DNA of 28,622 bases from Alectryocaccomicrobium faecavium (GTDB lineage Bacteria > Bacillota > Clostridia > Christensenellales > Aristaeellaceae): NCBI GenBank assembly GCA_018713425.1, contig DVOT01000137.1, forward strand, positions 1 to 28,622, written 5' to 3'. Below the pieces are notes generated by a model. That model saw nothing but the letters and a program-made list of their open reading frames with translations. It had not been told where the DNA came from and searched no databases. Positions 13,959-21,683 of the stretch are shown here, in pieces. How positions within the stretch are numbered: position 1 is the first letter of the stretch; each line of letters begins with the position of its first letter. The position numbers and the translations under genes were made by a program.

Positions 13959-15149
13959 ATGAGCATCACGGCCAATCAAGTCCTGCAATTTCGCTTGCGC
14001 GCGCACCATCTGGATAGAAAGCGCCCGCTTTCCCGCCTGGAAGATGTGGCCGGCGCCTGTGGGCTGCAAAATTCTCCGCCCGGCGCGTGGGAAACCGCGC
14101 TGTTTTTCCGGCTGGAAGGTTGCACCCGCGCACACCTGGAAAGCGCGCTATACCAGGAAAAGCGCCTTTTGCAAGCGTGGAGCTATCGCGGCGCACCCGT
14201 GGTCTTTCCCGCGACTCAAAGCGCGGTTTTCCTCTCCGCCCTTGCCGCGCACGAAGGCGAAGCGCCGTGGATCTACACGCGTGGCATCTCTTTGGCGCTG
14301 GACGCGCTCCAACTGAATTTTGAAACCTTGCTGGCGCATACGGTACAGGCCGCCGCGTTGCTCGACAACCGCGCCATCGTGCGCAAAGAAGCGCTAGACC
14401 GCGCGCTGGCCCAAGCCATCGAATCCGATTTGCCTGCTTCCCGCCTGGCGGCCTGGCGCGCGCCTTCCATGTACGATACCAAAGGCGGTGGGCAAACGGT
14501 TGGCGAAGCCGCGGTATCGTTCCTTCTACGTCCCTGCGCTTTCCTGGGGCGCGTCGTTTTTGGCGAGCGGCAAGGCGCATGCCCGACCTTTACTAGCTAC
14601 CGAAACTGGCTGGGCCGCGAATTGACGGACATACCCGATGCCTCCCAGGCGTTGGCGCGCAAATTCCTGCATTGTTATGGGCCCACTACGCCAGGCGCGC
14701 TGGAAACCTGGCTGGGCTGTTCGCCCCGGCAAGCAAAGCGTATTTGGCATTCCGTTGAAGACGAAATAGAGCCGGTTCTGCTCGACGACAAGCGCCGCTA
14801 CATCCTTGCGCAGGACCAAGCCGCTTTGGCCGTCCCAGCGGATGATGCCGGAACCATCCGTCTGCTTGGCCCGCACGACCCATATTTGGACGCGCGGGAC
14901 CGCGAACTCCTCCTGCCGGACGCCGCGCAGCGCAAGCGGATCTGGAAAACCGTCGGCAATCCCGGCGTGATTTTGAAAGATGGCAAAATTGCCGGTCAGT
15001 GGACAGCAAAATCCCAGTCCCATCAAATGAGCGCGACCTATTCCCTGTTTGAGCCCTGTTCCACCGCACAAATCGCGGCCATCCAGCAGGAAATCGAAGC
15101 GTACGCGTCTTTCCGCGGTCTGCAGCTGGCAACCCTGTCCGAAGTATGA
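13959..15149 (+). CDS. Winged-helix DNA-binding (AlkZ-like, HTH_42) protein
   Basis: A 396-residue protein of the AlkZ/YcaQ superfamily, whose studied members are DNA glycosylases that excise bulky alkyl lesions or unhook interstrand crosslinks. Evidence is the overall length, the early GLQNSPPGAWETALFFRL segment (about 36-53), the YGPTTPGALETWLG winged-helix part (about 226-239), LLGPHDPYLDARDREL (about 300-315), and a VILKDGKIAGQW strand near the C-terminus. The catalytic QxQ or QxD motif of AlkZ/YcaQ is QNS here, so this belongs to a different branch and activity is not assured. ATG at 13959 follows AGGCGG at 8 bases. A GTG at 13950 in the same frame is less likely. Confidence 0.78.
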   Translation: MSITANQVLQFRLRAHHLDRKRPLSRLEDVAGACGLQNSPPGAWETALFFRLEGCTRAHLESALYQEKRLLQAWSYRGAPVVFPATQSAVFLSALAAHEGEAPWIYTRGISLALDALQLNFETLLAHTVQAAALLDNRAIVRKEALDRALAQAIESDLPASRLAAWRAPSMYDTKGGGQTVGEAAVSFLLRPCAFLGRVVFGERQGACPTFTSYRNWLGRELTDIPDASQALARKFLHCYGPTTPGALETWLGCSPRQAKRIWHSVEDEIEPVLLDDKRRYILAQDQAALAVPADDAGTIRLLGPHDPYLDARDRELLLPDAAQRKRIWKTVGNPGVILKDGKIAGQWTAKSQSHQMSATYSLFEPCSTAQIAAIQQEIEAYASFRGLQLATLSEV

Positions 15150-15190
15150 ACGGCGGCCCGTCGCCTATTGCTCCAAATGCCAAAAATTCC

Positions 15191-15222
15191 TGGCGGCGCT
15201 CTCCGCAAAGAAAGCGCCGCCA
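15191..15222 (-). terminator. Intrinsic terminator between convergent genes
   Basis: TGGCGGCGCT (15191-15200) pairs with AGCGCCGCCA (15213-15222). In the minus direction the stem is followed by GGAATTTTTGG, which gives a T-run, so it chiefly ends the alaX operon. It may also act on the AlkZ-like gene that ends at 15149. Confidence 0.8.
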
Positions 15223-15245
15223 GAAACAAAACCATCCATTCTTTT

Positions 15246-16403
15246 TTAAGCGCCCGCCGCCAATTCCTCTTTCAGCATCTGCGCGGCTCGCTGCGCCGCG
15301 CCGCTTTCCTGGGCCGCACCCTGGGCGAAATCCGGCTTGCCGCCGCCCTTGCCCACCTGGCGCAGGAGCTGATCCATGCGGCCAGGCGCGCTTTGCGCGC
15401 GGGCAAAGAGCAAATTGCCGCCCGAAGATTCGAGCAGCGCATAGTCCGCTCGCTCCAAGAGGCGGGCAGCCAGGCTGCGTAGCGCCTCCATATCCCCTTC
15501 CACTGTCGCGGTCACGATGCGGTATCCTTTTGCCTCTTCCGCGGGGAGCGCGTCCGCCGCGTCCAGCAGGCGCTGGGCGTTGGCCTGTTTGAGCGCGTAT
15601 TCGGCTTCCTTCAAGTGTTCGCCCATCTGCCGCACCAATTCGGGCAGGCGATCCACTGAAGTGGAAAGGCCGAGCGCCAGTTCCTCCGTGATGGCATAGC
15701 GGCGGCGGTAATCGCGCACCGCCCGGTTGCCGCACAAAAAGGCCAGCCGCATCTTGCCCCGGCTGGGGCGCGCGTCCACGATTTTCACCAGGCCAATGTC
15801 CCCCGTGCGCGCGGGATGCGTACCGCCGCAGGGCACCAGTTCATAGCCGCCGATGTCCACTACGCGCACATTTTCCTTCACATCGCCGCGCTTACGCAGG
15901 GGCAGCGCGTCCACGTCCTCGGGAAAATAGCAATGGATGGGCAGATTTTGCTGAATGTGCGCGTTCACATCGTCTTCCACGCGCGCAATGTCCTCCGGCG
16001 AAAGGCGCATGCGGCCATCGGGCAGTTCCACGTCGATGGTGGAAACCTCTGCGCCGATGTGCAAGCCAATCGTGAATCCATCAAAAAAGCGGTACACAGC
16101 GTTGGCGATCATGTGCTCGCCCGCGTGCTGCTGCATATGGTCGAACCGGCGCGGCCAATCGATGCGGCCATGCACGCGCTCGCCTTCCCGCAGCGTTCCT
16201 TCCACCGTGTGCCAGACCTCGCCCGCCACGGATTCCACGTCCGTCACGCGCGCCTCGCCCAAATAGCCGGTGTCAAACGGCTGCCCGCCAGAGGTGGGAT
16301 AGAAGGCCGAGCGATCCAGCCGCACCCGGTTCCCCTGCACTTCGAGCACCTGCGCGTCAAACTCCGTCAAATACGAATCCGCGTAATACAGCCTATCCGT
16401 CAT
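15246..16403 (-). CDS. Alanyl-tRNA editing protein (AlaX-like, with DHHA1 domain)
   Basis: A 385-residue trans-editing factor related to the editing half of AlaRS. It should hydrolyse Ser- or Gly-tRNAAla. The editing-site zinc ligands are visible: HAGEH at 93-97 and PCGGTH with Cys192 and His196. RSAFYPTSGGQPFDTG (31-46) is the conserved N-terminal segment. A helical linker follows to about 295. The C-terminal end has a DHHA1-like GKGGGKPDFAQGAAQ motif that binds tRNA in AlaRS. No aminoacylation domain is present. It starts 6 bases after the mntP stop, with a weak AAGG site, and is last in the operon read from 20576. Confidence 0.9.
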   Translation of the reverse strand: MTDRLYYADSYLTEFDAQVLEVQGNRVRLDRSAFYPTSGGQPFDTGYLGEARVTDVESVAGEVWHTVEGTLREGERVHGRIDWPRRFDHMQQHAGEHMIANAVYRFFDGFTIGLHIGAEVSTIDVELPDGRMRLSPEDIARVEDDVNAHIQQNLPIHCYFPEDVDALPLRKRGDVKENVRVVDIGGYELVPCGGTHPARTGDIGLVKIVDARPSRGKMRLAFLCGNRAVRDYRRRYAITEELALGLSTSVDRLPELVRQMGEHLKEAEYALKQANAQRLLDAADALPAEEAKGYRIVTATVEGDMEALRSLAARLLERADYALLESSGGNLLFARAQSAPGRMDQLLRQVGKGGGKPDFAQGAAQESGAAQRAAQMLKEELAAGA

Positions 16404-16409
16404 CTTGCC

Positions 16410-16979
16410 TTACCCCAATATTCCCAAATGTTCCAGCAGGATCTTCGCGCCGATCAGAATCAAAATGACGCCGCCGCAAATCTCCGCCTTTTTCTCAAAC
16501 CGGTCGCCAAACACATTGCCGATCTTCACCCCCGCGAACGAGAGCGCAAAGGTAATCGCGCCGATGGAAGCCACGGCGGGCACAATCTGCACGCGCAGGA
16601 AAGCGAATGTCACGCCCACGGCCAATGCGTCGATGCTGGTGGCCACGGCCAGCGGCAGCATCGCCCGGAAGGACAAGGAAGCGTCGTTGCTCCCCGCCTC
16701 TTCCCCGCCGGAAAGCGCCTCATGGAGCATTTTCGCGCCGATGAGCGCCAGCAGGACAAACGCGATCCAATGATCGACCGAGGTGATGTATTCGCGGAAC
16801 TGCACGCCCAGAAAATAGCCGATCAGCGGCATAATGGCCTGAAACGCGCCAAAATACAGCCCCACAACGGCGCACTGACGCCAGCGCAAATTGCGCAAAG
16901 AGAGGCCTTTGCACACCGCTACGGCAAACGCGTCCATGGAAAGGCCGATCGCTGTCACAACCAATTCCCACGCGCCCAT
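16410..16979 (-). CDS. mntP: MntP-type manganese efflux pump
   Basis: A 189-residue, six-helix membrane protein that exports Mn2+. The two pseudo-repeats each carry the key aspartate: GLSMDAFAVAVCKGL (about 12-26) and ATSIDALAVGVTFAF (about 112-126). Length and topology match MntP. Its ATG directly follows the stop codon of the upstream permease, and GGGAGG lies inside the end of that gene, so translation is coupled. In many bacteria mntP is under a manganese riboswitch or MntR; no such element can fit here because there is no intergenic space. Confidence 0.92.
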   Translation of the reverse strand: MGAWELVVTAIGLSMDAFAVAVCKGLSLRNLRWRQCAVVGLYFGAFQAIMPLIGYFLGVQFREYITSVDHWIAFVLLALIGAKMLHEALSGGEEAGSNDASLSFRAMLPLAVATSIDALAVGVTFAFLRVQIVPAVASIGAITFALSFAGVKIGNVFGDRFEKKAEICGGVILILIGAKILLEHLGILG

Positions 16980-17948
16980 TTAGCGTTCCTCCCGGTCGTA
17001 ATTGACGCCGCATCCCTTGGGTTGCATGCGTTCCGGCCGCAACCGGATGGAGGTGATCACCAGCACGATGGCCGTCACCAGGAAGGGCATCATCGAAAAC
17101 AGCGGATCGCTGATGCCGCGCATGAACGCGGGCTTATAGAACTGCACCACGCGCAGCGCGCCGAACGCCAGCGAACCCAATAGCGCCCGGTAAGGACTCC
17201 AACTGGCAAAAATCACCAGCGCCACGGCAATCCAGCCCAAGCCGCCCACGCAATCCTGGATCCACATGCCGCTGCAAGTGATGAACGCCACATACGCACC
17301 GCCCAGGCCGCAGACGCCGCCGCCCACAAGGATATGCGCATACTTATAGAGGGTAACGTTCACGCCCGCCGCGTCTGCCGCCGCGGGATTTTCGCCAATG
17401 GCCCGCAGGTTGAGCCCCACGCGCGTGTGATTCAGATACAGGCCCATGGCCACCGCGATGACGATGCCCAGATACACAAAAATGTTGGTATCAAAGAGCA
17501 TGGGGCCCAGGACGGGAATCTCCTTGAGCAGCGGGATGCCCGCGTTGGTGATCCGCGCCATCAATTCGTCGGAAACCTTTGCCGTCTGAGAGGGCGAATT
17601 GAGCACAATATTTTCCCCAATAAAGTTGGCCAAACCCGTGCCAAAGATGGTGAGCGTGAGGCCCGTGACATTCTGGTTGGCCTTGAGCGTGACGGTGAGC
17701 ACCGCGTAGATCAGCGCGCCCAGCGCGCCGCCCGCAAACGCCAGCAGCAGCATGAGGAGCACGCTTCCGGCATAATACCCGCCCACGAAGCCAAAAATCG
17801 CGCCCATATACATCATGCCTTCCACACCGAGGTTCAGATTGCCGCCCTTTTCCGTGAGGATTTCCCCCAGCGTGCCATACAGCAGCGGCATGCCCGCGGG
17901 AATGGCCGCCGCAAGGAAGCTCAAAAAGTAAGAAACTGCCTCGCTCAT
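16980..17948 (-). CDS. ABC transporter permease, nucleoside type (NupQ-like)
   Basis: A 322-residue permease with about nine helices. The segment GTLGEILTEKGGNLNLGVEG followed by MMYMGAIFGFVGGYYAGS is diagnostic for the BPD_transp_2 permeases of BmpA-type nucleoside importers (NupQ/YufQ). GVNVTLYKYAHILVGGGVCG in the second half is the coupling region. It overlaps the upstream permease gene by 4 bases and abuts mntP downstream. By family it should work with the other permease and the ATPase to import purine or pyrimidine nucleosides. Confidence 0.92.
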   Translation of the reverse strand: MSEAVSYFLSFLAAAIPAGMPLLYGTLGEILTEKGGNLNLGVEGMMYMGAIFGFVGGYYAGSVLLMLLLAFAGGALGALIYAVLTVTLKANQNVTGLTLTIFGTGLANFIGENIVLNSPSQTAKVSDELMARITNAGIPLLKEIPVLGPMLFDTNIFVYLGIVIAVAMGLYLNHTRVGLNLRAIGENPAAADAAGVNVTLYKYAHILVGGGVCGLGGAYVAFITCSGMWIQDCVGGLGWIAVALVIFASWSPYRALLGSLAFGALRVVQFYKPAFMRGISDPLFSMMPFLVTAIVLVITSIRLRPERMQPKGCGVNYDREER

Positions 17949-19039
17949 TCCACCTTGCCCCCCTTAAAGCCCACAAAGCGCAGCCGGTAGCGGATGAAGA
18001 ACTCGCTACCCAGCACAAAGAACAGGATGATGCCCTGGAACACTTCCGCCGCGGCGGGCGCGATGTTATACAGCGATTGGATGGTATCGCTGCCCTTGGT
18101 GAGGATGCAGAACAGCACCGTGACCACCATCATGGCGAGGGGATTCAGGTTTGCCAACCAAGCGACGGTGATGGCCGTGAAGCCCACATTGTTCGCCACG
18201 GATTCCGTGAGCGTTTTGTCCGCACCCGAAGCCTGGAGCATGCCCGCCAGGCCCGCCAGGCCCGCGGAAAGGAACATCGTGCGCACCACGATCTTTTTCA
18301 CATTCATGCCGGCATAGCGCGCGGTATTCTCATTTTCGCCCACCACGGTCAACTCATAGCCCTGCTTGGTGCAGCGCAAATACCAATAGACGAGCGCTAC
18401 CAAAGCCAGCGCCACAATCCAGCCGATGTGTACGCCGAACACCATGGGCAGTTGCGCCTGCGAGGAAAACCGGGCGATTTTGGGGAATCCCATGCCCGCC
18501 GGGTCTTTCCATGCGCCCTGCGCGAGCGCCTGAATGGTGTAAAACGCCACGTAGTTCAGCATTAGGGTAAACAGCGTTTCATTCGTGCCAAATTTGGCCT
18601 TGAAATAGGCGGGAATCGCGCCATACAGACCGCCCGCGATAAAGCCTACCGCCGCCATCACGAGCAGGAGCAGCACGCGCGGCATATCATCGTGATACAG
18701 CGCCACATAGCTGGCGGCAATGGCGCCCACGCCAATTTGCCCCTCCGCGCCGATGTTCCAAAAGCGCATTTTGAAGGCGAGCGTCACCGCCAGGGAGGTA
18801 ATCAAGAGCGGAATGCACAGCCGGGCGGTCATGCGCAGCGCGGTGGTGGTGCCGACGGCGCCTTCCACCAAAGAGACATACACTTCTATCGGATTGAAAC
18901 CCAGCGCCAGGAAGAATAGGCCGCCCACCACCAGGGCCAACACCACCGCCGCCAGCCGCAACAGCATGGCGCGCAGGCGGTTTGCATCGTCCGCGCGCTT
19001 GATGGCGCGCACGGGAATTTGCCACTTACGCATGGGCAA
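17945..19039 (-). CDS. ABC transporter permease, nucleoside type (NupP-like)
   Basis: A 364-residue permease, the longer partner of the pair. It has a basic cytoplasmic N-terminus, then about ten helices. LGFNPIEVYVSLVEGAVGTT and FKMRFWNIGAEGQIGVGAIA (about 90-109) are the NupP/YufP-type signature. KFGTNETLFTLMLNYVAFY is the cytoplasmic loop that contacts the ATPase. It overlaps the ATPase gene by 14 bases and the second permease by 4, so the three transport genes are translationally coupled. Confidence 0.92.
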   Translation of the reverse strand: MPMRKWQIPVRAIKRADDANRLRAMLLRLAAVVLALVVGGLFFLALGFNPIEVYVSLVEGAVGTTTALRMTARLCIPLLITSLAVTLAFKMRFWNIGAEGQIGVGAIAASYVALYHDDMPRVLLLLVMAAVGFIAGGLYGAIPAYFKAKFGTNETLFTLMLNYVAFYTIQALAQGAWKDPAGMGFPKIARFSSQAQLPMVFGVHIGWIVALALVALVYWYLRCTKQGYELTVVGENENTARYAGMNVKKIVVRTMFLSAGLAGLAGMLQASGADKTLTESVANNVGFTAITVAWLANLNPLAMMVVTVLFCILTKGSDTIQSLYNIAPAAAEVFQGIILFFVLGSEFFIRYRLRFVGFKGGKVE

Positions 19040-20576
19040 GCACCTCCTCCAGCGGCTGGCCGGTCATCATCAGGCCAAGCTGTTCTTTGGTTACATCCTG
19101 CGCATGGACAATGCCCGTTACCCGGCCGCCGCACAGCACCAGGATGCGGTCGCACAATTCCAGCAGCACATCCAGGTCTTCGCCAATGAACAGCACCGCC
19201 ACGCCCTTTTCCTTCTGCTCGTTGAGAAGCTGATAAATCGTCATAGAAGAATGAATGTCCAGTCCGCGCACGGGATACGCCGTGATCAGCACGCTGGGGT
19301 TGGAAGAGATCTCGCGGCCAAGCAGCACCTTTTGCGCGTTCCCGCCCGAAAGCAGGCGCACGGGGCTATTCAGGCCAGGCGTATAAACGTTGAGCTTTTC
19401 CACCACTTCTTCCGCCAGCTTTTTGGCCGGGCGGCGGTCCAGCCCAACGCCCTTGCGGGCGCAATAGGACTTGAGCAGCATGTTATCCACAATGTTCATG
19501 GAGGGCAAAAGACCCATGCCAAAGCGATCCTCGGGAATGAAGCTCATATGTACGCCCATTTTGATGATGTCGCGCGCGCTGTGCCCGGCGATATCCACCC
19601 CATCCACCAGGATCGCGCCGCGGCTGGGCGCCATCAAGCCCGCGATCGTCTCGCACAGCTCCCGCTGCCCGCTGCCGGACACACCGGCCACGCCCAGGAT
19701 TTCCCCGCGCGCAATGGCAAAACTCACATCGCTGAGCACGGCCACTTTGTCCGCGTTGAGCACGCTCAAGCGGTGCACATCCAGCACATTGCCGCCGCGC
19801 TGCGGTTCGGGGCGGTGGATGGAAAGGTCGATGGATTCCCCCACCATGCGCTCAATCAAATCGCGGATCTGGATTTCGCTCGTGACCACGGTGCCCATGG
19901 AGCGACCCTTGCGCAAGATGGACACCCGGTCGGAAATTTCCATCACCTCGTTCAGCTTATGCGTGATGATGATGATGGCACAACCGTCTTTCTTCATGCG
20001 GCGCAAAATGGCAAACAGGCGATCGATTTCCTGCGGGGTAAGCACGGCGGTGGGTTCATCCAAAATCAAAGTGCGTGCGCCGCGGTACAGCACCTTCATG
20101 ATTTCCACCATTTGCTTTTCACCCACGGAAAGGGAATAAATCTTGCGATCGGGATCGATGTGCAGGGCGAAGCGCTGGGAGAGCTCGCGAATTTTCGCGT
20201 CCACCTGCTTGCGCGAGCCGCCCCGCGTGCCCAGCACAATATTATCGCGCACGGTGAGCACATCCACCAACTTAAAATGCTGATGGATCATGCCAACGCC
20301 CAAGGCAATCGCATCGTGCGGGGACTGGATGTCCACCCGCTCGCCGCGAATATAAATTTCGCCTTTATCCGGCCGGTAGAGGCCCATCAGCATGTTCATC
20401 AGCGTCGTTTTGCCAGAACCATTTTCGCCCAAAAGCGAAAGTATTTCGCCTTCGCGCACCGTCAGATCCACATCCGAATTGGCCACGACGTTGCCAAAAG
20501 ACTTTGTAAGTCCTTTCAGCTCGATCGCGGGCGCGGCTGTGTGCTCCACGCGCAATCCCTGCCTTTCTTTCTCCAT
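19026..20576 (-). CDS. ABC transporter ATP-binding protein, nucleoside type (NupO-like)
   Basis: A 516-residue fused double ATPase. The first nucleotide-binding domain has Walker A LLGENGSGKTT (about 49-59), signature LSVGEKQM and Walker B TLILDEPTAVL. The second has the degenerate Walker A GVSGSGQRE and signature LLSGGNAQKV, with an atypical Walker B (VLITAYPVRGLD), as is usual for the sugar/nucleoside ABC class. It drives the two downstream permeases. No BmpA-like lipoprotein binding gene is next to it: the gene upstream is corA, past a terminator. AAAGGG lies just before the ATG. A start about 10 codons downstream cannot be excluded. Confidence 0.92.
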   Translation of the reverse strand: MEKERQGLRVEHTAAPAIELKGLTKSFGNVVANSDVDLTVREGEILSLLGENGSGKTTLMNMLMGLYRPDKGEIYIRGERVDIQSPHDAIALGVGMIHQHFKLVDVLTVRDNIVLGTRGGSRKQVDAKIRELSQRFALHIDPDRKIYSLSVGEKQMVEIMKVLYRGARTLILDEPTAVLTPQEIDRLFAILRRMKKDGCAIIIITHKLNEVMEISDRVSILRKGRSMGTVVTSEIQIRDLIERMVGESIDLSIHRPEPQRGGNVLDVHRLSVLNADKVAVLSDVSFAIARGEILGVAGVSGSGQRELCETIAGLMAPSRGAILVDGVDIAGHSARDIIKMGVHMSFIPEDRFGMGLLPSMNIVDNMLLKSYCARKGVGLDRRPAKKLAEEVVEKLNVYTPGLNSPVRLLSGGNAQKVLLGREISSNPSVLITAYPVRGLDIHSSMTIYQLLNEQKEKGVAVLFIGEDLDVLLELCDRILVLCGGRVTGIVHAQDVTKEQLGLMMTGQPLEEVLAHA

Positions 20577-20598
20577 TTCCCTTTGTGAATTACTTTCT

Positions 20599-20628
20599 AT
20601 TATAGCATTTTACGTGGGCGCACGTCAT
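20599..20628 (-). promoter_or_regulatory. Promoter of the transporter-mntP-alaX operon with internal dyad
   Basis: On the minus strand a perfect TATAAT (20604-20599) is preceded at 18 bases by ATGACG (20628-20623). The spacer holds the inverted repeat ACGTG-GGCG-CACGT (20612-20625), placed as a repressor operator would be. Regulator unknown. Confidence 0.6.
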
Positions 20629-20661
20629 GAATATTGTGAAAAAATCGCGATTTTTATCGAG

Positions 20662-20704
20662 AAAAAAGTGGCTGCGCGCGGGGAATCCCCCGCGTTACAG
20701 CCAC
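20662..20704 (-). terminator. Strong intrinsic terminator of corA
   Basis: In the minus direction GTGGCTG pairs with CAGCCAC as outer stem (20704-20698 with 20674-20668), and CGCGGGG with CCCCGCG inside, followed at once by TTTTTT. The corA stop codon is within the stem. It separates corA from the nucleoside transporter operon. Confidence 0.9.
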
Positions 20705-21606
20705 CGGTTGTGCCGAAAAATCACAATTTCCACCACCACAATGACCACGCTTAGCGCAATCACCACTGGATACCCATAGGCCCAATGCAACTCCGGCATG
20801 TAGGCGAAATTCATGCCATACCAGCCCACCAGCAGCGTGAGCGGCAAAAAAATGGCGGAAATCACGGCCAGCATGGTCATTACGCGACTCTGCCGCACGC
20901 CAATCTGCGTTTGATACATCTCGCGAATGTGCAGCAAATCCTCGCGCAACGACTCCACATGCTGCAAAAACCGCTCCGCGCGATCCGATAGATAGCCAAA
21001 AGCCAGGCGGTCTTCTTCCTGAATCAAAGGGCTCGTGCTGGCGCGCAGGGACTCGCCCATGCTGGAAAGCTGATCGTAACAGGCGTGCAGCGCCACCAAA
21101 TCCCTGCGCCAGACAATGAGCCGCTCATAAAACCGGTTCGGCAAACTCGCCAGCAGTTCTTCCTCCATGGCGGAAAGATTTTCCTCCACGCTTTGCAAAA
21201 AAATGGCGTCTTCATCCGTCCAAGCATGGAGCAACGCGCAGAAAAAGCCTGCCAAGCTCAAGTCCAGCGCAAAGCGGCTCTCTTTCATGCGCTCCAGTTG
21301 CCCAACCAGCACACTCTCTTCGCCAATCAAGCAAAGCCGCCCTTCTTCCAAGCAAAAACCGCAGCGCAACTTTCCCTCCACGTGCGCATGCTTCACGGGC
21401 AAACAAAGCGTGCCCAGCAGATAGGAGCCGAACATTTGCGCCTTGCAATATGCCATCTGCGAAAGGAATTGCATCATGGCCTTGCGATGCGCCACGCCTT
21501 TGATGTGCTCGCGGAATTCTTCCAGGGAAACCACCGTCACCCGTTTGGCACTTTCTTCGCCCCTATCGCCGGCATACAGCGTTTCGCCCAGCACATACTG
21601 TTTCAT
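20695..21606 (-). CDS. CorA-family magnesium/divalent cation channel
   Basis: A 303-residue protein. A large cytoplasmic N-terminal domain with a long helical region (about 140-230) leads to two C-terminal membrane helices. The ion-selectivity motif YGMNFAYMPEL sits at about 263-273 between them, exactly as in CorA. Divergence in the N-terminal domain leaves Mg2+ versus Zn2+, Co2+ or another cation open. The start at 21606 is chosen because GGAGGG is 6 bases upstream of it; the in-frame ATG at 21612 touches that site and is too close. It has its own promoter and terminator. Confidence 0.9.
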   Translation of the reverse strand: MKQYVLGETLYAGDRGEESAKRVTVVSLEEFREHIKGVAHRKAMMQFLSQMAYCKAQMFGSYLLGTLCLPVKHAHVEGKLRCGFCLEEGRLCLIGEESVLVGQLERMKESRFALDLSLAGFFCALLHAWTDEDAIFLQSVEENLSAMEEELLASLPNRFYERLIVWRRDLVALHACYDQLSSMGESLRASTSPLIQEEDRLAFGYLSDRAERFLQHVESLREDLLHIREMYQTQIGVRQSRVMTMLAVISAIFLPLTLLVGWYGMNFAYMPELHWAYGYPVVIALSVVIVVVEIVIFRHNRWL

Positions 21607-21625
21607 CGCCATCCCTCCGCCTCAC

Positions 21626-21654
21626 AGCATATCACATTTGCCGCCGCAAGACAA
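21626..21654 (-). promoter_or_regulatory. Promoter of corA
   Basis: Minus-strand TTGTCT (21654-21649) and TATGCT (21631-21626) with a 17-base spacer, 20 bases before the corA start codon. Confidence 0.6.
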
Positions 21655-21661
21655 GGGGCAC

Positions 21662-21677
21662 GCCAAAAAGCTTTGGC
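21662..21677 (-). terminator. Weak hairpin after the antiporter gene
   Basis: GCCAAA (21662-21667) pairs with TTTGGC (21672-21677). The stem is only 6 bp and lacks a clear T-tract, so readthrough from the antiporter into corA is possible. Confidence 0.3.
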
Positions 21678-21683
21678 ACAAAA

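Noticed and set aside
16977..17010. Manganese riboswitch before mntP
   Set aside because: The gene begins on the base after the preceding stop codon, so there is no room for the element.
15816..17183. 455-codon open frame on the plus strand opposite alaX and mntP
   Set aside because: Antisense shadow with low-complexity His/Arg/Gln content.
18720..20588. 622-codon open frame on the plus strand opposite the ATPase and permease genes
   Set aside because: Shadow of three firmly identified minus-strand genes; no ribosome binding site or domain.
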